64,000 nt of DNA from RPQJ01 sp963706535. Lineage in GTDB: Bacteria > Pseudomonadota > Gammaproteobacteria > Steroidobacterales > Steroidobacteraceae. Position 1 is the stretch's first letter. Every line of letters starts with the position of its first letter. The DNA lies in the NCBI GenBank assembly GCA_963706535.1, contig CAVPMU010000004.1, positions 62,001 through 126,000 on the forward strand, written 5' to 3'. Below the pieces are notes generated by a model. That model saw only the letters and a list, made by a program, of their open reading frames with translations. It was not told the origin of the DNA and searched no databases. Below are positions 8,680-17,228 of this stretch, piece after piece. Both the position numbers and the translations under genes were made by a program.

Positions 8680-8903
8680 CGGGTCCACCTTGCGGCAGGA
8701 ATTCAGGTGCGACACTTTAGCAGCCCGCCGACCCCGGCGACGTCGCGTGAGCGCCCGGCCCCGGCTCCCACGGAACCGCCCCGGCCGCCCATGGTCTCAT
8801 CCCTTGCGAGACCGCCCGCGGGGATTCCCGATGCGCGGGCACCCCCGGTGAGCGGGTAGAATGTGCGGTTATCGCCCTTCAGGACAGGCTTGCGAGGAAG
8901 ATG

Positions 8904-10187
8904 ATGAAGAAGAGAAACCTGGTCTTGGCCGCCGCGCTGGCGGCAGCTGGTCTCGTCACCGTGGTCGGCGGAACTCTCGCGCCGGCGGTGGCCGTCGCAG
9001 CCAAGAAAGAGGCGGCACCGGCGGCGAACAAGCTCGGCGCCAAGATCGTTCCGCCGCTCAAGGCGGCCCAGGAGGCCATGCAGGCCAAGAACTGGGACCT
9101 GGCCGCGACCAGCGTCGAGGAGGCGCGCGCCATCGAGCCCAAGACGCCGTACGAGGCCTACATGGTCGACGAGATCGGCTGGTACGTGAGCCTGCAGAAG
9201 AAGGACTACGTCGGCGCCGCGGCCGCGCTGGAACGCTCGGTCGCCTCCGGTTTCGTCGCACCCGCCGACCTGCCGCAGCGCCACAAGGTGCTGGCGCAAC
9301 TCAACTACCAGATTCCGAACTACGACAAGGCCATCCAGTTCGGGACCCAGGCCCTCGAGGGCAATCCCGCCGACGCCGATCTCGGCGTGCTGGTCGGCCA
9401 GTCGTACTACATGAAGAAGGACAACGTCGGCACGCGCGACTTCGTGCAGAAGTACACCGCGGGCGGCGCCAAGCCGAACGAGCAGCTGCTGTTGCTCGCC
9501 CTGCGCAGCAACTACGAGCTCAAGGATCGCCCGGCGACCGTGCAGTCGCTGGAGTCGCTGGTGCGTCATTTCCCCCAGCCCAAGTACTGGGAGGACCTGC
9601 TCACCAACCAGCTCTACCAGACCAAGACGGACCGCGAGCTGCGCGCCCTCTACCGCCTGTTCGACGACACCCGGACGCTGGACAAGGCCGACGAGTACTC
9701 GGAGATGGCATCCACGCTCATCACCGGCGGCTACCCGACCGAGGCCAGGCAGGTGCTCGACCGCGGCCTCGCGGCCAACGTCTTCACTGGCGAAGGCAAG
9801 ACCCGCGCGCAATCGGACCTCGCGCGCGCGAAGACGGGTGCCGATGCCGATGCCAAGGAACTGCCCGGGGCCGACAAGGCGCTGGCAGGCGCGAAGACCG
9901 GCAACGAGATGGTGGCGATGGGCAAGCTATTCTTCAGCGTCGGCGACTACGCGAAGGCCGCGGACGCGATCCAGAAGGGCCTCGCCAAGGGTGGCGTCGT
10001 CGACGTCGAGGACGCCAACGCGCTGCTGGGCATCGCGCTGACGCGCTCCGACAAGCATGCCGAGGCGCGTGCCGCCTTCGACGCCATCAAGGATCCCAAG
10101 CTGGTGGAAATCGCCAAGCTCTGGAAGCTGTATCTCGAGACCGAGACTGCGGCCGCGGTGACGGCTCCCGCCGCACCGGCGGGCTGA
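8904..10187 (+). CDS. Secreted TPR-repeat protein of the TonB cluster, copy 1
   Basis: A 427-residue exported protein. Residues 1-32 form a signal peptide (basic start, alanine/leucine-rich core, VAVAAKK). The rest is helical with TPR-like units such as AAQEAMQAKNWDLAATSVEEA and, near the end, YAKAADAIQKGLAKGG and EARAAFDAIKDPKL. It is clearly paralogous to the protein encoded at 10301-11515: both contain LALRSNYELKD or LVLRSNYELKD, TxxRELRALYRL or HDHELMALYRL, and FDAIKDP. Proteins of this kind are often encoded beside TonB-ExbBD genes, but their job is not established. The ATG at 8904 is chosen over 8901 because GAGGA sits five bases before it. Confidence 0.85.
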   Translation: MKKRNLVLAAALAAAGLVTVVGGTLAPAVAVAAKKEAAPAANKLGAKIVPPLKAAQEAMQAKNWDLAATSVEEARAIEPKTPYEAYMVDEIGWYVSLQKKDYVGAAAALERSVASGFVAPADLPQRHKVLAQLNYQIPNYDKAIQFGTQALEGNPADADLGVLVGQSYYMKKDNVGTRDFVQKYTAGGAKPNEQLLLLALRSNYELKDRPATVQSLESLVRHFPQPKYWEDLLTNQLYQTKTDRELRALYRLFDDTRTLDKADEYSEMASTLITGGYPTEARQVLDRGLAANVFTGEGKTRAQSDLARAKTGADADAKELPGADKALAGAKTGNEMVAMGKLFFSVGDYAKAADAIQKGLAKGGVVDVEDANALLGIALTRSDKHAEARAAFDAIKDPKLVEIAKLWKLYLETETAAAVTAPAAPAG

Positions 10188-10201
10188 GGGCGGAGAGGGC
10201 T

Positions 10202-10236
10202 GTAGGCTGCAGGCTGCAGGCTGCAGGCTGCAGGAT
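10202..10236 (+). repeat. Heptamer array C, five GCAGGCT-type units
   Basis: Five 7-bp units (GTAGGCT, three GCAGGCT, then GCAGGAT) lie 15 bases after the stop of the first TPR gene. They run directly into the strong hairpin at 10241-10274. The period matches the other heptamer arrays but the sequence does not. Confidence 0.88.
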
Positions 10237-10240
10237 GAAG

Positions 10241-10276
10241 AAAGGCCCCGGGCAGCGCGCTGCCCGGGGCCTTTTC
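10241..10276. terminator. Bidirectional intrinsic terminator between convergent TPR genes
   Basis: A perfect 14-bp stem (AAAGGCCCCGGGCA with its complement) closes a 6-base GCGCGC loop, with short T runs on both sides. It lies between two convergent genes and can serve both strands. Confidence 0.9.
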
Positions 10277-10300
10277 GTTGGTGCCTGGCAGCGGCGCGGA

Positions 10301-11515
10301 TCAGCGCGCGCGAAGCTTCCAGAGGCGACCCACCTCGGCGAACTGCGGGTCCTTGATCGCGTCGAACGCCTTGCCAGCCTCGGCGTTCTTGCCCTGCCGC
10401 ACGAGCGCCACGCCGAGCAGCATGTAGGCGCTGTCCGCATCGGAGAGCCCGCCCTTGGCGAGACCCTTGCGCAGCGCATCCGCCGACCTGGCATAGTCGC
10501 CGCTGCTGAAGTAAAGCTGGCCGACCTTGTACATGTCCTCGCCGCCCTTCGCCGCGACAAGCGTCGCGGGTGCCCTGGCCAGCGCCTGGCGCTCGACGTT
10601 CGCGCGGCGCTTGGCCGCCTCGAGCGTGCGCTGCGCGCGGTCGTGTTCTTCGCCCTGGAACAGGTTCGCGGCCAGGCCCTTCTCGATGATGCGCTGGCCC
10701 TCGATCGCGAAGCCGCCGACCACCAGGGCCTGCGACATGTCGGTGTACTGCCGGGCCTTGGTGAGCGAACCCACGTCCTCCGAGAGCCGATAGAGCGCCA
10801 TGAGCTCGTGGTCGTGCTTGGCCTGCGACAGGTAGCCGTCGAGCAGTCGGTCCCAGGTGTCGGGGCTCGGGTAGTACTTGAGCAGCTGCTCGAGGGCCTT
10901 GGCGGTGCCCGCCTTGTCCTTGAGCTCGTAGTTGCTGCGCAGCACCAGCTGCAGCAGGTCCTCGCTCGGCCGCTGGCTGCCCTTCAGCAGGCGCTCGGCC
11001 GCCGCGATCGCGTTCTTGTAGTCCTTCTGCTGGTAGTAACCATTGGCCACCAGCAGCTGCACTTCGCCGTCGCCCGGCACCGACTTGAGGTACTGGTTGG
11101 CGGCCTGGATCGCCTTGCCATGGTTGCCGGCGCGGAAATAGAGCTGCGCCAGCGTCTTGGTCCGCTGCACCTTCTCGCCACCGGGCATCTGCGGGGAGCC
11201 GATCTGCTGCTCGAGCAGCCGCGCGGCATCGGCATTGCGGCCCTGCTGCAGGTACACGTACCACAGCAGTTCGTTGATCTTGTAGGTCTCGAACGCGGTC
11301 TTGGAATCGACGGCCTGGGCCTGCTTGATGGCCCCGAGCGCCGCGTCCCAGCGCTTCTTCTGGATGGCGTCCTGGGCGACCTTGAGGTGCTTGCCCACGT
11401 TGACGCCGACCTTCTGCTGCGCCACCGCCACCGTCGGGGCGAGCAGGCCCGCGGCCGTGAAGGTCACGCCGAAGATCGCCATGCTGGCACCCAGGACGAA
11501 CGTCGCTTTCCTCAT
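10301..11515 (-). CDS. Secreted TPR-repeat protein of the TonB cluster, copy 2
   Basis: A 404-residue exported TPR protein, paralog of the one at 8904-10187. The signal peptide covers residues 1-32 (MRKATFVLG start, hydrophobic core, TVAVAQQ). TPR-like helices continue to the end, with LRSNYELKDKAGTAKALEQL near residue 200 and FDAIKDPQFAEVGRLWKL at the C-terminus. The ATG at 11515 is chosen because GAGAGG lies just upstream; an ATG seven codons earlier lacks a site. It is the last gene of the run tonB-exbB-exbD-exbD-TPR, with a hairpin (11561-11587) separating it from exbD. Confidence 0.86.
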   Translation of the reverse strand: MRKATFVLGASMAIFGVTFTAAGLLAPTVAVAQQKVGVNVGKHLKVAQDAIQKKRWDAALGAIKQAQAVDSKTAFETYKINELLWYVYLQQGRNADAARLLEQQIGSPQMPGGEKVQRTKTLAQLYFRAGNHGKAIQAANQYLKSVPGDGEVQLLVANGYYQQKDYKNAIAAAERLLKGSQRPSEDLLQLVLRSNYELKDKAGTAKALEQLLKYYPSPDTWDRLLDGYLSQAKHDHELMALYRLSEDVGSLTKARQYTDMSQALVVGGFAIEGQRIIEKGLAANLFQGEEHDRAQRTLEAAKRRANVERQALARAPATLVAAKGGEDMYKVGQLYFSSGDYARSADALRKGLAKGGLSDADSAYMLLGVALVRQGKNAEAGKAFDAIKDPQFAEVGRLWKLRAR

Positions 11516-11560
11516 CAGTCGCCTCTCTCGGGGCACAGGCCGGCCCCTCTCAATGAGAAA

Positions 11561-11590
11561 GCTGCCGGAACGATTAGTTCCGGCAGCCCC
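11561..11590 (-). terminator. Hairpin between exbD2 and TPR gene
   Basis: An 11-bp perfect stem (GCTGCCGGAAC and its complement) with a 5-base loop at 11561-11587. On the minus strand only TTT follows, so it is a weak terminator or processing signal that could lower expression of the TPR gene relative to exbB/exbD. Confidence 0.5.
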
Positions 11591-11644
11591 TTTTCTTCGA
11601 TCCGGGCCCTGCGCGACGTTACCGCGTGGGAACGCCTGCCCGGC

Positions 11645-12065
11645 TCACATGAACTGCTCGTTGCCCACGAAGCCGATCTTGCGCATGCCGTTGCGCTGGG
11701 CCGAGGCCAGCACCCGCGCGACCACGTCGTAGTCGGCGCGCTTGCTCGGGCGGATGTGCAGCTCGGGTTGCGGCTCGATGACCGACTCGCGGCGGAAGTA
11801 CGCATCCAGCGTGTCGAAATCGGCGACCGGGTTGCCGTTCCAGAGCACGGTCCCGTCGAAGTCGATCTCGAGCTGGATGATCACCGGCTGGGCCAGCGAG
11901 GGCGCATTGGACGCCCGCGGCATGTCGAGCTTCACCGCGTGGGTCATCACCGGGATGGTGATGATGAACATGACCAGCAGCACCAGCAGGACGTTCGATC
12001 AACGGCGTCATGTTGATGTCCATCATCGGCTCTGCTTCGCCGCCGCCGCCAACGCTCATTGACAT
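11645..12065 (-). pseudogene. exbD: ExbD-family protein (second copy), broken by a one-base insertion
   Basis: ExbD is the stator partner of ExbB that couples proton flow to TonB. The N-terminus reads MMDINMTPLIE in one frame. The rest (LLVMFIITIPVMTHAVKLDMP to the C-terminus GFVGNEQFM) continues in another. The break is at the transmembrane helix, where the minus strand has ATCGAACGTC instead of the expected ATCGACGTC. Removing one base (the doubled T at 11994-11995 on the plus strand) restores PLIDVLLVLLVMF and its essential aspartate. The rest of the gene is well conserved, so this is either a very recent mutation or a sequence error. The intact copy upstream could compensate. Restored length would be about 139 residues. 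Confidence 0.88.
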
Positions 12066-12104
12066 TCTATAGTCTCCCGGGGATGACCGGACCGCAGGCG
12101 CCGC

Positions 12105-12536
12105 TCAGCGCGCGAGGCCACGATCGGGCTCGGTGATGAAGCCGACCTTCTGGATGCCGCCGCGCTGGCACAGCACGATCACGCGCCCGATGAACTCGTA
12201 CTTGGTCTTCCTGTCGCCGCGCACGTGGATCTCCGGCTGGGGATCGAGCACCGCCACCGCCTTGATGCGCTCGAGCAGCGCTTCCTGCGTCGGGACCAGC
12301 GCCGTGTTCCAGTACACGTTGCCGTCAGCATCCACCGCGATGTTGACGTTCTCGGGCTTGGTCTGCGTGGGGATGTTGGCCGCCTTCGGCAGTTCCACCT
12401 TCACCGACTGCGTGATCACCGGGATGGTGATCAGGAAGATGATCAGGAGCACCAGCATCACGTCCACCAGGGGCGTGACGTTGATCTCGGAGATCGACTT
12501 CTCGTCGTCGTCGGCGTCGTTTATCGACATGCTCAT
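12105..12536 (-). CDS. exbD: ExbD-family biopolymer transport protein, first copy
   Basis: A 143-residue inner-membrane protein with one N-terminal helix and a periplasmic domain. The helix starts at residue 20 with INVTPLVDVMLVLLIIFL and contains the conserved aspartate (D25) that carries protons in ExbD/TolR proteins. The periplasmic part ends in CQRGGIQKVGFITEPD, typical of ExbD. It lies between exbB and a second, frameshifted exbD. Two tandem exbD genes after exbB are common in Xanthomonas-type TonB clusters. Confidence 0.94.
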   Translation of the reverse strand: MSMSINDADDDEKSISEINVTPLVDVMLVLLIIFLITIPVITQSVKVELPKAANIPTQTKPENVNIAVDADGNVYWNTALVPTQEALLERIKAVAVLDPQPEIHVRGDRKTKYEFIGRVIVLCQRGGIQKVGFITEPDRGLAR

Positions 12537-12568
12537 CGTGCCTGCCTCCGGCGGCTACCGGCCGTCGC

Positions 12569-13294
12569 CTACTTCTTCGGCCCGCCGGAGATGACCTTGG
12601 CGCCCGCGCCTTCGATGCGCGAGCCGCTCACGATCACCTGCTCGAGGTCGGCCGAGAACAGCTTGACGCGCTCCATGATCTGCTTGTTGCGGCCGAGCAG
12701 GTAGTTGTAGCCGAGCACTGCAGGCACCGCGACCGCGAGGCCGATGGCCGTCATGATCAGCGCCTCGCCGACCGGACCCGCGACCTTGTCGATGCTCGCC
12801 TGACCGGCGACGCCGATCGACACCAGCGCGTGGTAGATGCCCCACACCGTGCCGAACAGGCCGATGAACGGCGCGGTGGAGCCGGTGGTTGCCAGGAACG
12901 GCAGCGAGGTCTGCAGCGCGCTCGAGATGCGCGCCACGCCGCGGGCGATCACGTTGTCGATCCACTCGTGCAGCGGGACCTGCTGGGTGAGGCGCGAGTC
13001 GTGGTGCTCGGCGGCGTCGATCGCCTCGGAGGCGATGGCCTTGAAGATGTTGCCCTTGCCGGTGAGCTTGCCGAGGCCGTTCTTGATGTTGTCGGCGGCC
13101 CAGAACGACTTCTCGACCTCGTGCGCCTGCTTCAACAGGCGGCGCTGCTCCCACCACTTGGTGAAGATGATGAACCACGAGTATGCGGACATCAGCACCA
13201 GCAGGACCAGAACGCTCTTGGCGACATAGTCGCCCTGCGCCCACAAGGCCTGGATGCCGTACGGGTTGTCGACGGTTACGCTTTCGGTGGCCAT
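12569..13294 (-). CDS. exbB: MotA/TolQ/ExbB proton channel family protein
   Basis: A 241-residue inner-membrane protein with three helices (about residues 27-47, 133-158 and 172-196). The channel signature TGSTAPFIGLFGTVWGIYHA at residues 136-155 and the third-helix GEALIMTAIGLAVAVPAVLGYN are typical ExbB sequence. It assembles with ExbD around TonB to harvest the proton motive force for outer-membrane transport. AGGAAGAGAG precedes the ATG. The gene sits between tonB (upstream) and the exbD pair, probably in one transcript. Confidence 0.95.
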   Translation of the reverse strand: MATESVTVDNPYGIQALWAQGDYVAKSVLVLLVLMSAYSWFIIFTKWWEQRRLLKQAHEVEKSFWAADNIKNGLGKLTGKGNIFKAIASEAIDAAEHHDSRLTQQVPLHEWIDNVIARGVARISSALQTSLPFLATTGSTAPFIGLFGTVWGIYHALVSIGVAGQASIDKVAGPVGEALIMTAIGLAVAVPAVLGYNYLLGRNKQIMERVKLFSADLEQVIVSGSRIEGAGAKVISGGPKK

Positions 13295-13370
13295 GAAACT
13301 CTCTTCCTCTGGACGAATCGTTTGCGGTGTTGGGATCTGGTTAGGGCGGCTGCGCCTGCCTTGCGGCGCG

Positions 13371-14024
13371 TCAGTCCGTCAGGCGGAACGTCACGGCGAA
13401 GGTGTGCCACATGGCGACCGGCTTGCCGTCTTCCTTGCCGGGGACGAAGCGCCAGTTGCGCTGCACCTCGCGGACGGCGGCTTCGTCGAGCTTGGGGAAG
13501 CCGCTGCTCTGGGCGATCTTCACCTCACCGGCGCGACCGCTCTCGAGAACGTAGACCTGCAGCCTCACCGTCCCTGCCTCGCCTGCACGCCGTGAAGCCG
13601 GGGGATACTCGGGCTGGGTGATGCGTGCGCCGCGTCCGGCGGTGGACGGCGGCGTCTTCACCACCGCGCGCTCGACCGGCTTCGGCGGCGGCGGCGGCGC
13701 AGCGACCGGGCGCTCGGTGGTGCCGCCCGTGATCGCGGTGGTCGGCCCGCTGTCGACCGGTATGTCGATCGAGATCTCCGGCGGCGGCACGTACGGCGGC
13801 GGTGTCTCGATGTCCGGCGGGGGCGGCGGCGGCTCCTTGTCCTCGTCGGGGAGCTCCTCGATGATCTTGGTCTCGACGGGGCCCATCACGACCTCGACCA
13901 TCTTGGCGCCGAGACCGGACGCCAGCACCCAGAAGAACAGCAGGTGGAGGATGACGACGAGTATGAACGCGAGCGTCCGCTTGCTGTTCTTTGCCGGGTC
14001 GTCGATCGAATACGTGTACGCCAC
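13371..14024 (-). CDS. tonB: Energy transducer TonB
   Basis: TonB spans the periplasm and transmits energy to outer-membrane receptors. The 217-residue protein has one helix (residues 17-39, LAFILVVILHLLFFWVLAS), then a proline-rich spacer (residues 61-120 with repeated PPPPPP and PPPPKP), then a C-terminal TonB domain with YPPASRRAGEAGTV and NWRFVPGKEDGKPV. The start is GTG, four bases after GGAGGGG, and leads an exbB-exbD-exbD-TPR run. No iron-type operator is obvious upstream, so the transported substrate is unknown. Confidence 0.95.
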   Translation of the reverse strand: MAYTYSIDDPAKNSKRTLAFILVVILHLLFFWVLASGLGAKMVEVVMGPVETKIIEELPDEDKEPPPPPPDIETPPPYVPPPEISIDIPVDSGPTTAITGGTTERPVAAPPPPPKPVERAVVKTPPSTAGRGARITQPEYPPASRRAGEAGTVRLQVYVLESGRAGEVKIAQSSGFPKLDEAAVREVQRNWRFVPGKEDGKPVAMWHTFAVTFRLTD

Positions 14025-14183
14025 ATCCCCTCCGTCGCTGCGGGGTCTTTTTTCAACGCAATGACCCGAGGCCCTCTTGAGCGCTCGGGGCTGCCGACAG
14101 TACAGAACCCCGCCAGCAGCCGCAACCCCTCGGGCGGGCGCGAACTTTAACCACCCTGCCCCGCCAACTCAAGCAGATATGTT

Positions 14184-15899
14184 TCAAAGCCCGCCCGCCG
14201 GACGGCCCCGCGGCGTACCCGCCCGGTCCGTGACCGCACCGAACGACGCACTGCTCACCAGCTGCGCGTACTTCGCCAGGACGCCGCGAGTCGCGTACGG
14301 CGCGGGCGGCTTCCAGGCGGCGCGCCGGCGCGCCATTTCCGGCTCCTCGACGTGCAGGGTCAACTCGCGCCGCGTCGCGTCGATGGTGATCGCGTCGCCG
14401 TCGCTTACCAGCCCGAGCGGGCCGCCCGAGGCCGCTTCCGGCGAGACGTGTCCCACGACGAAACCGTGGCTGCCCCCCGAGAAACGCCCGTCGGTGATCA
14501 ACGCGACCTTGTCGCCGAGGCCCTTGCCCATGATCGCCGCCGTCGGGCTCAGCATCTCGCGCATGCCCGGACCGCCCCGCGGCCCCTCGTAGCGCAGGAC
14601 GATCACGTCGCCGGCCTCGATCGTGCCGTCGAGGATCGCCTGCAGCGTCGCCTCCTCGCCGTCGAACACCCGTGCGCGCCCGGAGAACGCGAGGCCTTCC
14701 TTGCCGGTGATCTTCGCGACCGCGCCCTCCGGGGCGAGGTTGCCGTACAGCACCACGAGGTGGCTGTCCGGCTTGATCGGCCGGTCGAGCGGACGGACGA
14801 TTTCCTGGCCTTCGGGATACGCCTTCACGCCCCTCAGGTTCTGCGCCAGCGTGCGGCCCGTGACCGTCAGGCAACCGCCGTGCAGCAGGCCCGCGCCGAG
14901 CAGGGTCTTCATCAGCGGCTGGATGCCACCAATCCGGATCAATTCGGACATCGAGTACCGCCCGCTCGGCCGCAGGTCCGCCAGCACGGGCACCCGCGCG
15001 CCGATGCGCGTGAAGTCGTCGAGCGCGAGCGGCACCCCCGCTGCATGCGCGATCGCAAGCAGGTGCAGCACGGCGTTGGTCGATCCGCCGAGCGCGATGG
15101 TGACGACGATCGCGTTCTCGAAGGCCTCGCGGCAGAGGATGTCGGAGGGCCTGACACCGCGACGGATCAGCTGCACCACCGTCCTGCCAGCCCGCTCGGC
15201 GTCCTGGCGCTTGTGGCGCGAGACGGCCTCCTGCGCCGAGCTGTTGGCGAGGCTCATGCCGAGCGCCTCGATCGCCGAGGCCATGGTGTTGGCGGTGTAC
15301 ATGCCGCCGCAGCTGCCCGCGCCCGGGATCGCGGTACGCTCGACTTCCTTCAGCTTGCGGTCGGAGATCGTGCCGGCCGCGTGCCCACCCACCGCCTCGA
15401 AGACCGAGACGATGTCGCGGCGTTCCGCGCCCGGACGGATCGTGCCGCCGTAGACGAACACCGCCGGCCGGTCGAGCCGCGCGATCGCCATCATGCAGCC
15501 CGGCATGTTCTTGTCGCAGCCGCCGATCGCGACCAGCCCGTCGAAACCCTGCGCGCCGACGACGGTCTCGATCGAGTCCGCGATCACCTCGCGCGAGACC
15601 AGCGAGTAGCGCATGCCCGGCGTGCCCATGGAGATGCCGTCCGAGACCGTGATCGTCCCGAACACCGTGCTCTTGCCGCCGGCCGCGTCGGCGCCCTTCG
15701 CCGCCGCGTCGGCCAGCCGGTCGATGTGCATGTTGCAGGGCGTGAGGTTGCTCCAGGTCGAGGCGATGCCGACCTGCGGACGCTTGAAGTCACGGTCGTC
15801 GTAGCCGACCGCCCGCAGCATCGCCCGGCTCGGCGTCTGCTTGACGCCGTCGAACACGAGGCGTGAGTGGGCGCGCGGATCGACCTTCTTGCGGGGCAT
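14184..15899 (-). CDS. ilvD: Dihydroxy-acid dehydratase
   Basis: IlvD is the iron-sulfur enzyme that makes the 2-keto acids of valine and isoleucine. Cluster cysteines are visible in IGGCDKNMPGC (near residue 127) and GAGSCGGMYTANTM (near 199). The C-terminal GRFSGGSHGFVVGHVSPEA holds conserved active-site residues. The length of 571 residues is normal. The ATG at 15899 is preferred because AAGGAG lies eight bases before it; an upstream in-frame ATG has no site. It stands apart from the ilvC-leu operon about 3 kb away on the opposite strand. Confidence 0.96.
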   Translation of the reverse strand: MPRKKVDPRAHSRLVFDGVKQTPSRAMLRAVGYDDRDFKRPQVGIASTWSNLTPCNMHIDRLADAAAKGADAAGGKSTVFGTITVSDGISMGTPGMRYSLVSREVIADSIETVVGAQGFDGLVAIGGCDKNMPGCMMAIARLDRPAVFVYGGTIRPGAERRDIVSVFEAVGGHAAGTISDRKLKEVERTAIPGAGSCGGMYTANTMASAIEALGMSLANSSAQEAVSRHKRQDAERAGRTVVQLIRRGVRPSDILCREAFENAIVVTIALGGSTNAVLHLLAIAHAAGVPLALDDFTRIGARVPVLADLRPSGRYSMSELIRIGGIQPLMKTLLGAGLLHGGCLTVTGRTLAQNLRGVKAYPEGQEIVRPLDRPIKPDSHLVVLYGNLAPEGAVAKITGKEGLAFSGRARVFDGEEATLQAILDGTIEAGDVIVLRYEGPRGGPGMREMLSPTAAIMGKGLGDKVALITDGRFSGGSHGFVVGHVSPEAASGGPLGLVSDGDAITIDATRRELTLHVEEPEMARRRAAWKPPAPYATRGVLAKYAQLVSSASFGAVTDRAGTPRGRPAGGL

Positions 15900-15969
15900 G
15901 GGCGGGACTCCTTGCGTGAGCATGCAATTCTGCGACTTTGTCGGCCGAGGGTCACGCGGCTCCAGAGAG

Positions 15970-17211
15970 TCACGGTCGCGCGCGACGCATGAGCGAGAAC
16001 TGCCACGCGCCGGCGACGACCAGGGCCACCGGCAACAGCAGCGACCAGCTGCCGGCTCCCGGAATCGAGCGTTCGATTACGTGGTAAGCCACGATTGCCA
16101 ATGGCGGTGCAATCAGTCCGCGCAGTCCCGTCAGCGTCACGTGCAGCGCCATGTAGCGGGTTTCCTCGCCGCGCGGCGCGAAGTCGTTGTGCCCGAGCGA
16201 CCAACCGAGGCTGCCGGCGGCGAATGACACGCCGAGCATGACTGCGCCGGGCCACAGCAGCAGCGGCACGCGCGCGAGCACCGCGGTGCCGAGCAGCGCG
16301 GCAGCGCCGACCGCGATCCAGCCGTGCACCGAGCGGAACACGATCACGTGGTGCCGGTCGAGGAAGCGCGCCCACGGCTGGATCGCGAACGGCATCACCA
16401 GGACGGGCACGGCCGTCGTCACCGCCACCTGCATCGTCTCGGACACACGCAGCACGTCGTCGAGGCAGACGACCATGAGCGGCGTGAGCGACAGCAGCCC
16501 GGCCCCGAACAGCGACATCGCGAACATGTAGTGCCGGAAGACGGCATCGCTCGCCAGCAGGTCACGGATGCCAGCGAGGTCGAAGCGCGCGCCGCCCTCC
16601 ATCCGCTCACGCTCGGCCTCGAGCAGCTGCTGCTCGCGCCGCACCCGGAGGCGGCGAAACGCCACCGCGCCACCGACACCGCAGACGGCGGCGGCGGCGA
16701 GCGCGGCCCGGAACCACGGCCCTTCGCGCTCGAGCAGCCAGCCGAGCAGCAGGCCCGAGGACGCGAGCGCTAACGAGCCGTTCACCAGGATCCGGCCGGT
16801 GATGCGCGCACGCAGGTGGCGCGGGTAGTTGACGCTCCACATCACCGAGCGCACGGTATCGACGCCCGCCCACAGCAGTCGCGCCGCGCAATAGAGCAGC
16901 AGGAATCCCACGAGGCCTGCGCCTCCGAGCGGCAGCAGGGCCAGCGCCCCGACACAGGCCGCCACCGCGAACAGCAGTGGCTGCAGGAACTGCACCTTCG
17001 GGTGTCCCTGCGCCCGGCGCGCATAAAAGAGACTCGCCAGGTTGGACCAGGCCGGGGCCGAACTCACCAGCGCGACGACGAGGTCGACCGCGATGCCGTG
17101 CACCGTCGTGCCGAACAGCGAGCGGACCATGACGGCCGCCGTGCCTCCCTCGATGACCCCGAGGCACAGGTAGATCAGCGTCCAGGCGCGACGCTCGAAG
17201 CCGAGGTCCAT
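15970..17211 (-). CDS. MFS-like membrane transporter
   Basis: A 413-residue protein with about twelve hydrophobic helices and a long charged central loop (residues 185-225, rich in Arg/Glu), the layout of a major facilitator. An arginine-rich MFS-like loop, YPRHLRARITGRILVNG, is near residue 130, and HVTLTGLRGLIAPPLAIVAY near residue 350. The substrate is unknown. The gene lies 17 bases after the leucyl aminopeptidase gene on the same strand, so a peptide or amino-acid role is possible but unproven. Confidence 0.8.
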   Translation of the reverse strand: MDLGFERRAWTLIYLCLGVIEGGTAAVMVRSLFGTTVHGIAVDLVVALVSSAPAWSNLASLFYARRAQGHPKVQFLQPLLFAVAACVGALALLPLGGAGLVGFLLLYCAARLLWAGVDTVRSVMWSVNYPRHLRARITGRILVNGSLALASSGLLLGWLLEREGPWFRAALAAAAVCGVGGAVAFRRLRVRREQQLLEAERERMEGGARFDLAGIRDLLASDAVFRHYMFAMSLFGAGLLSLTPLMVVCLDDVLRVSETMQVAVTTAVPVLVMPFAIQPWARFLDRHHVIVFRSVHGWIAVGAAALLGTAVLARVPLLLWPGAVMLGVSFAAGSLGWSLGHNDFAPRGEETRYMALHVTLTGLRGLIAPPLAIVAYHVIERSIPGAGSWSLLLPVALVVAGAWQFSLMRRARP

Positions 17212-17228
17212 GGTCGGGGCGCGCGCGA

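Noticed and set aside
11990..12000. Programmed ribosomal frameshift in the second exbD
   Set aside because: There is no slippery heptamer or downstream stimulator, and the neighbouring exbD is read in a single frame.
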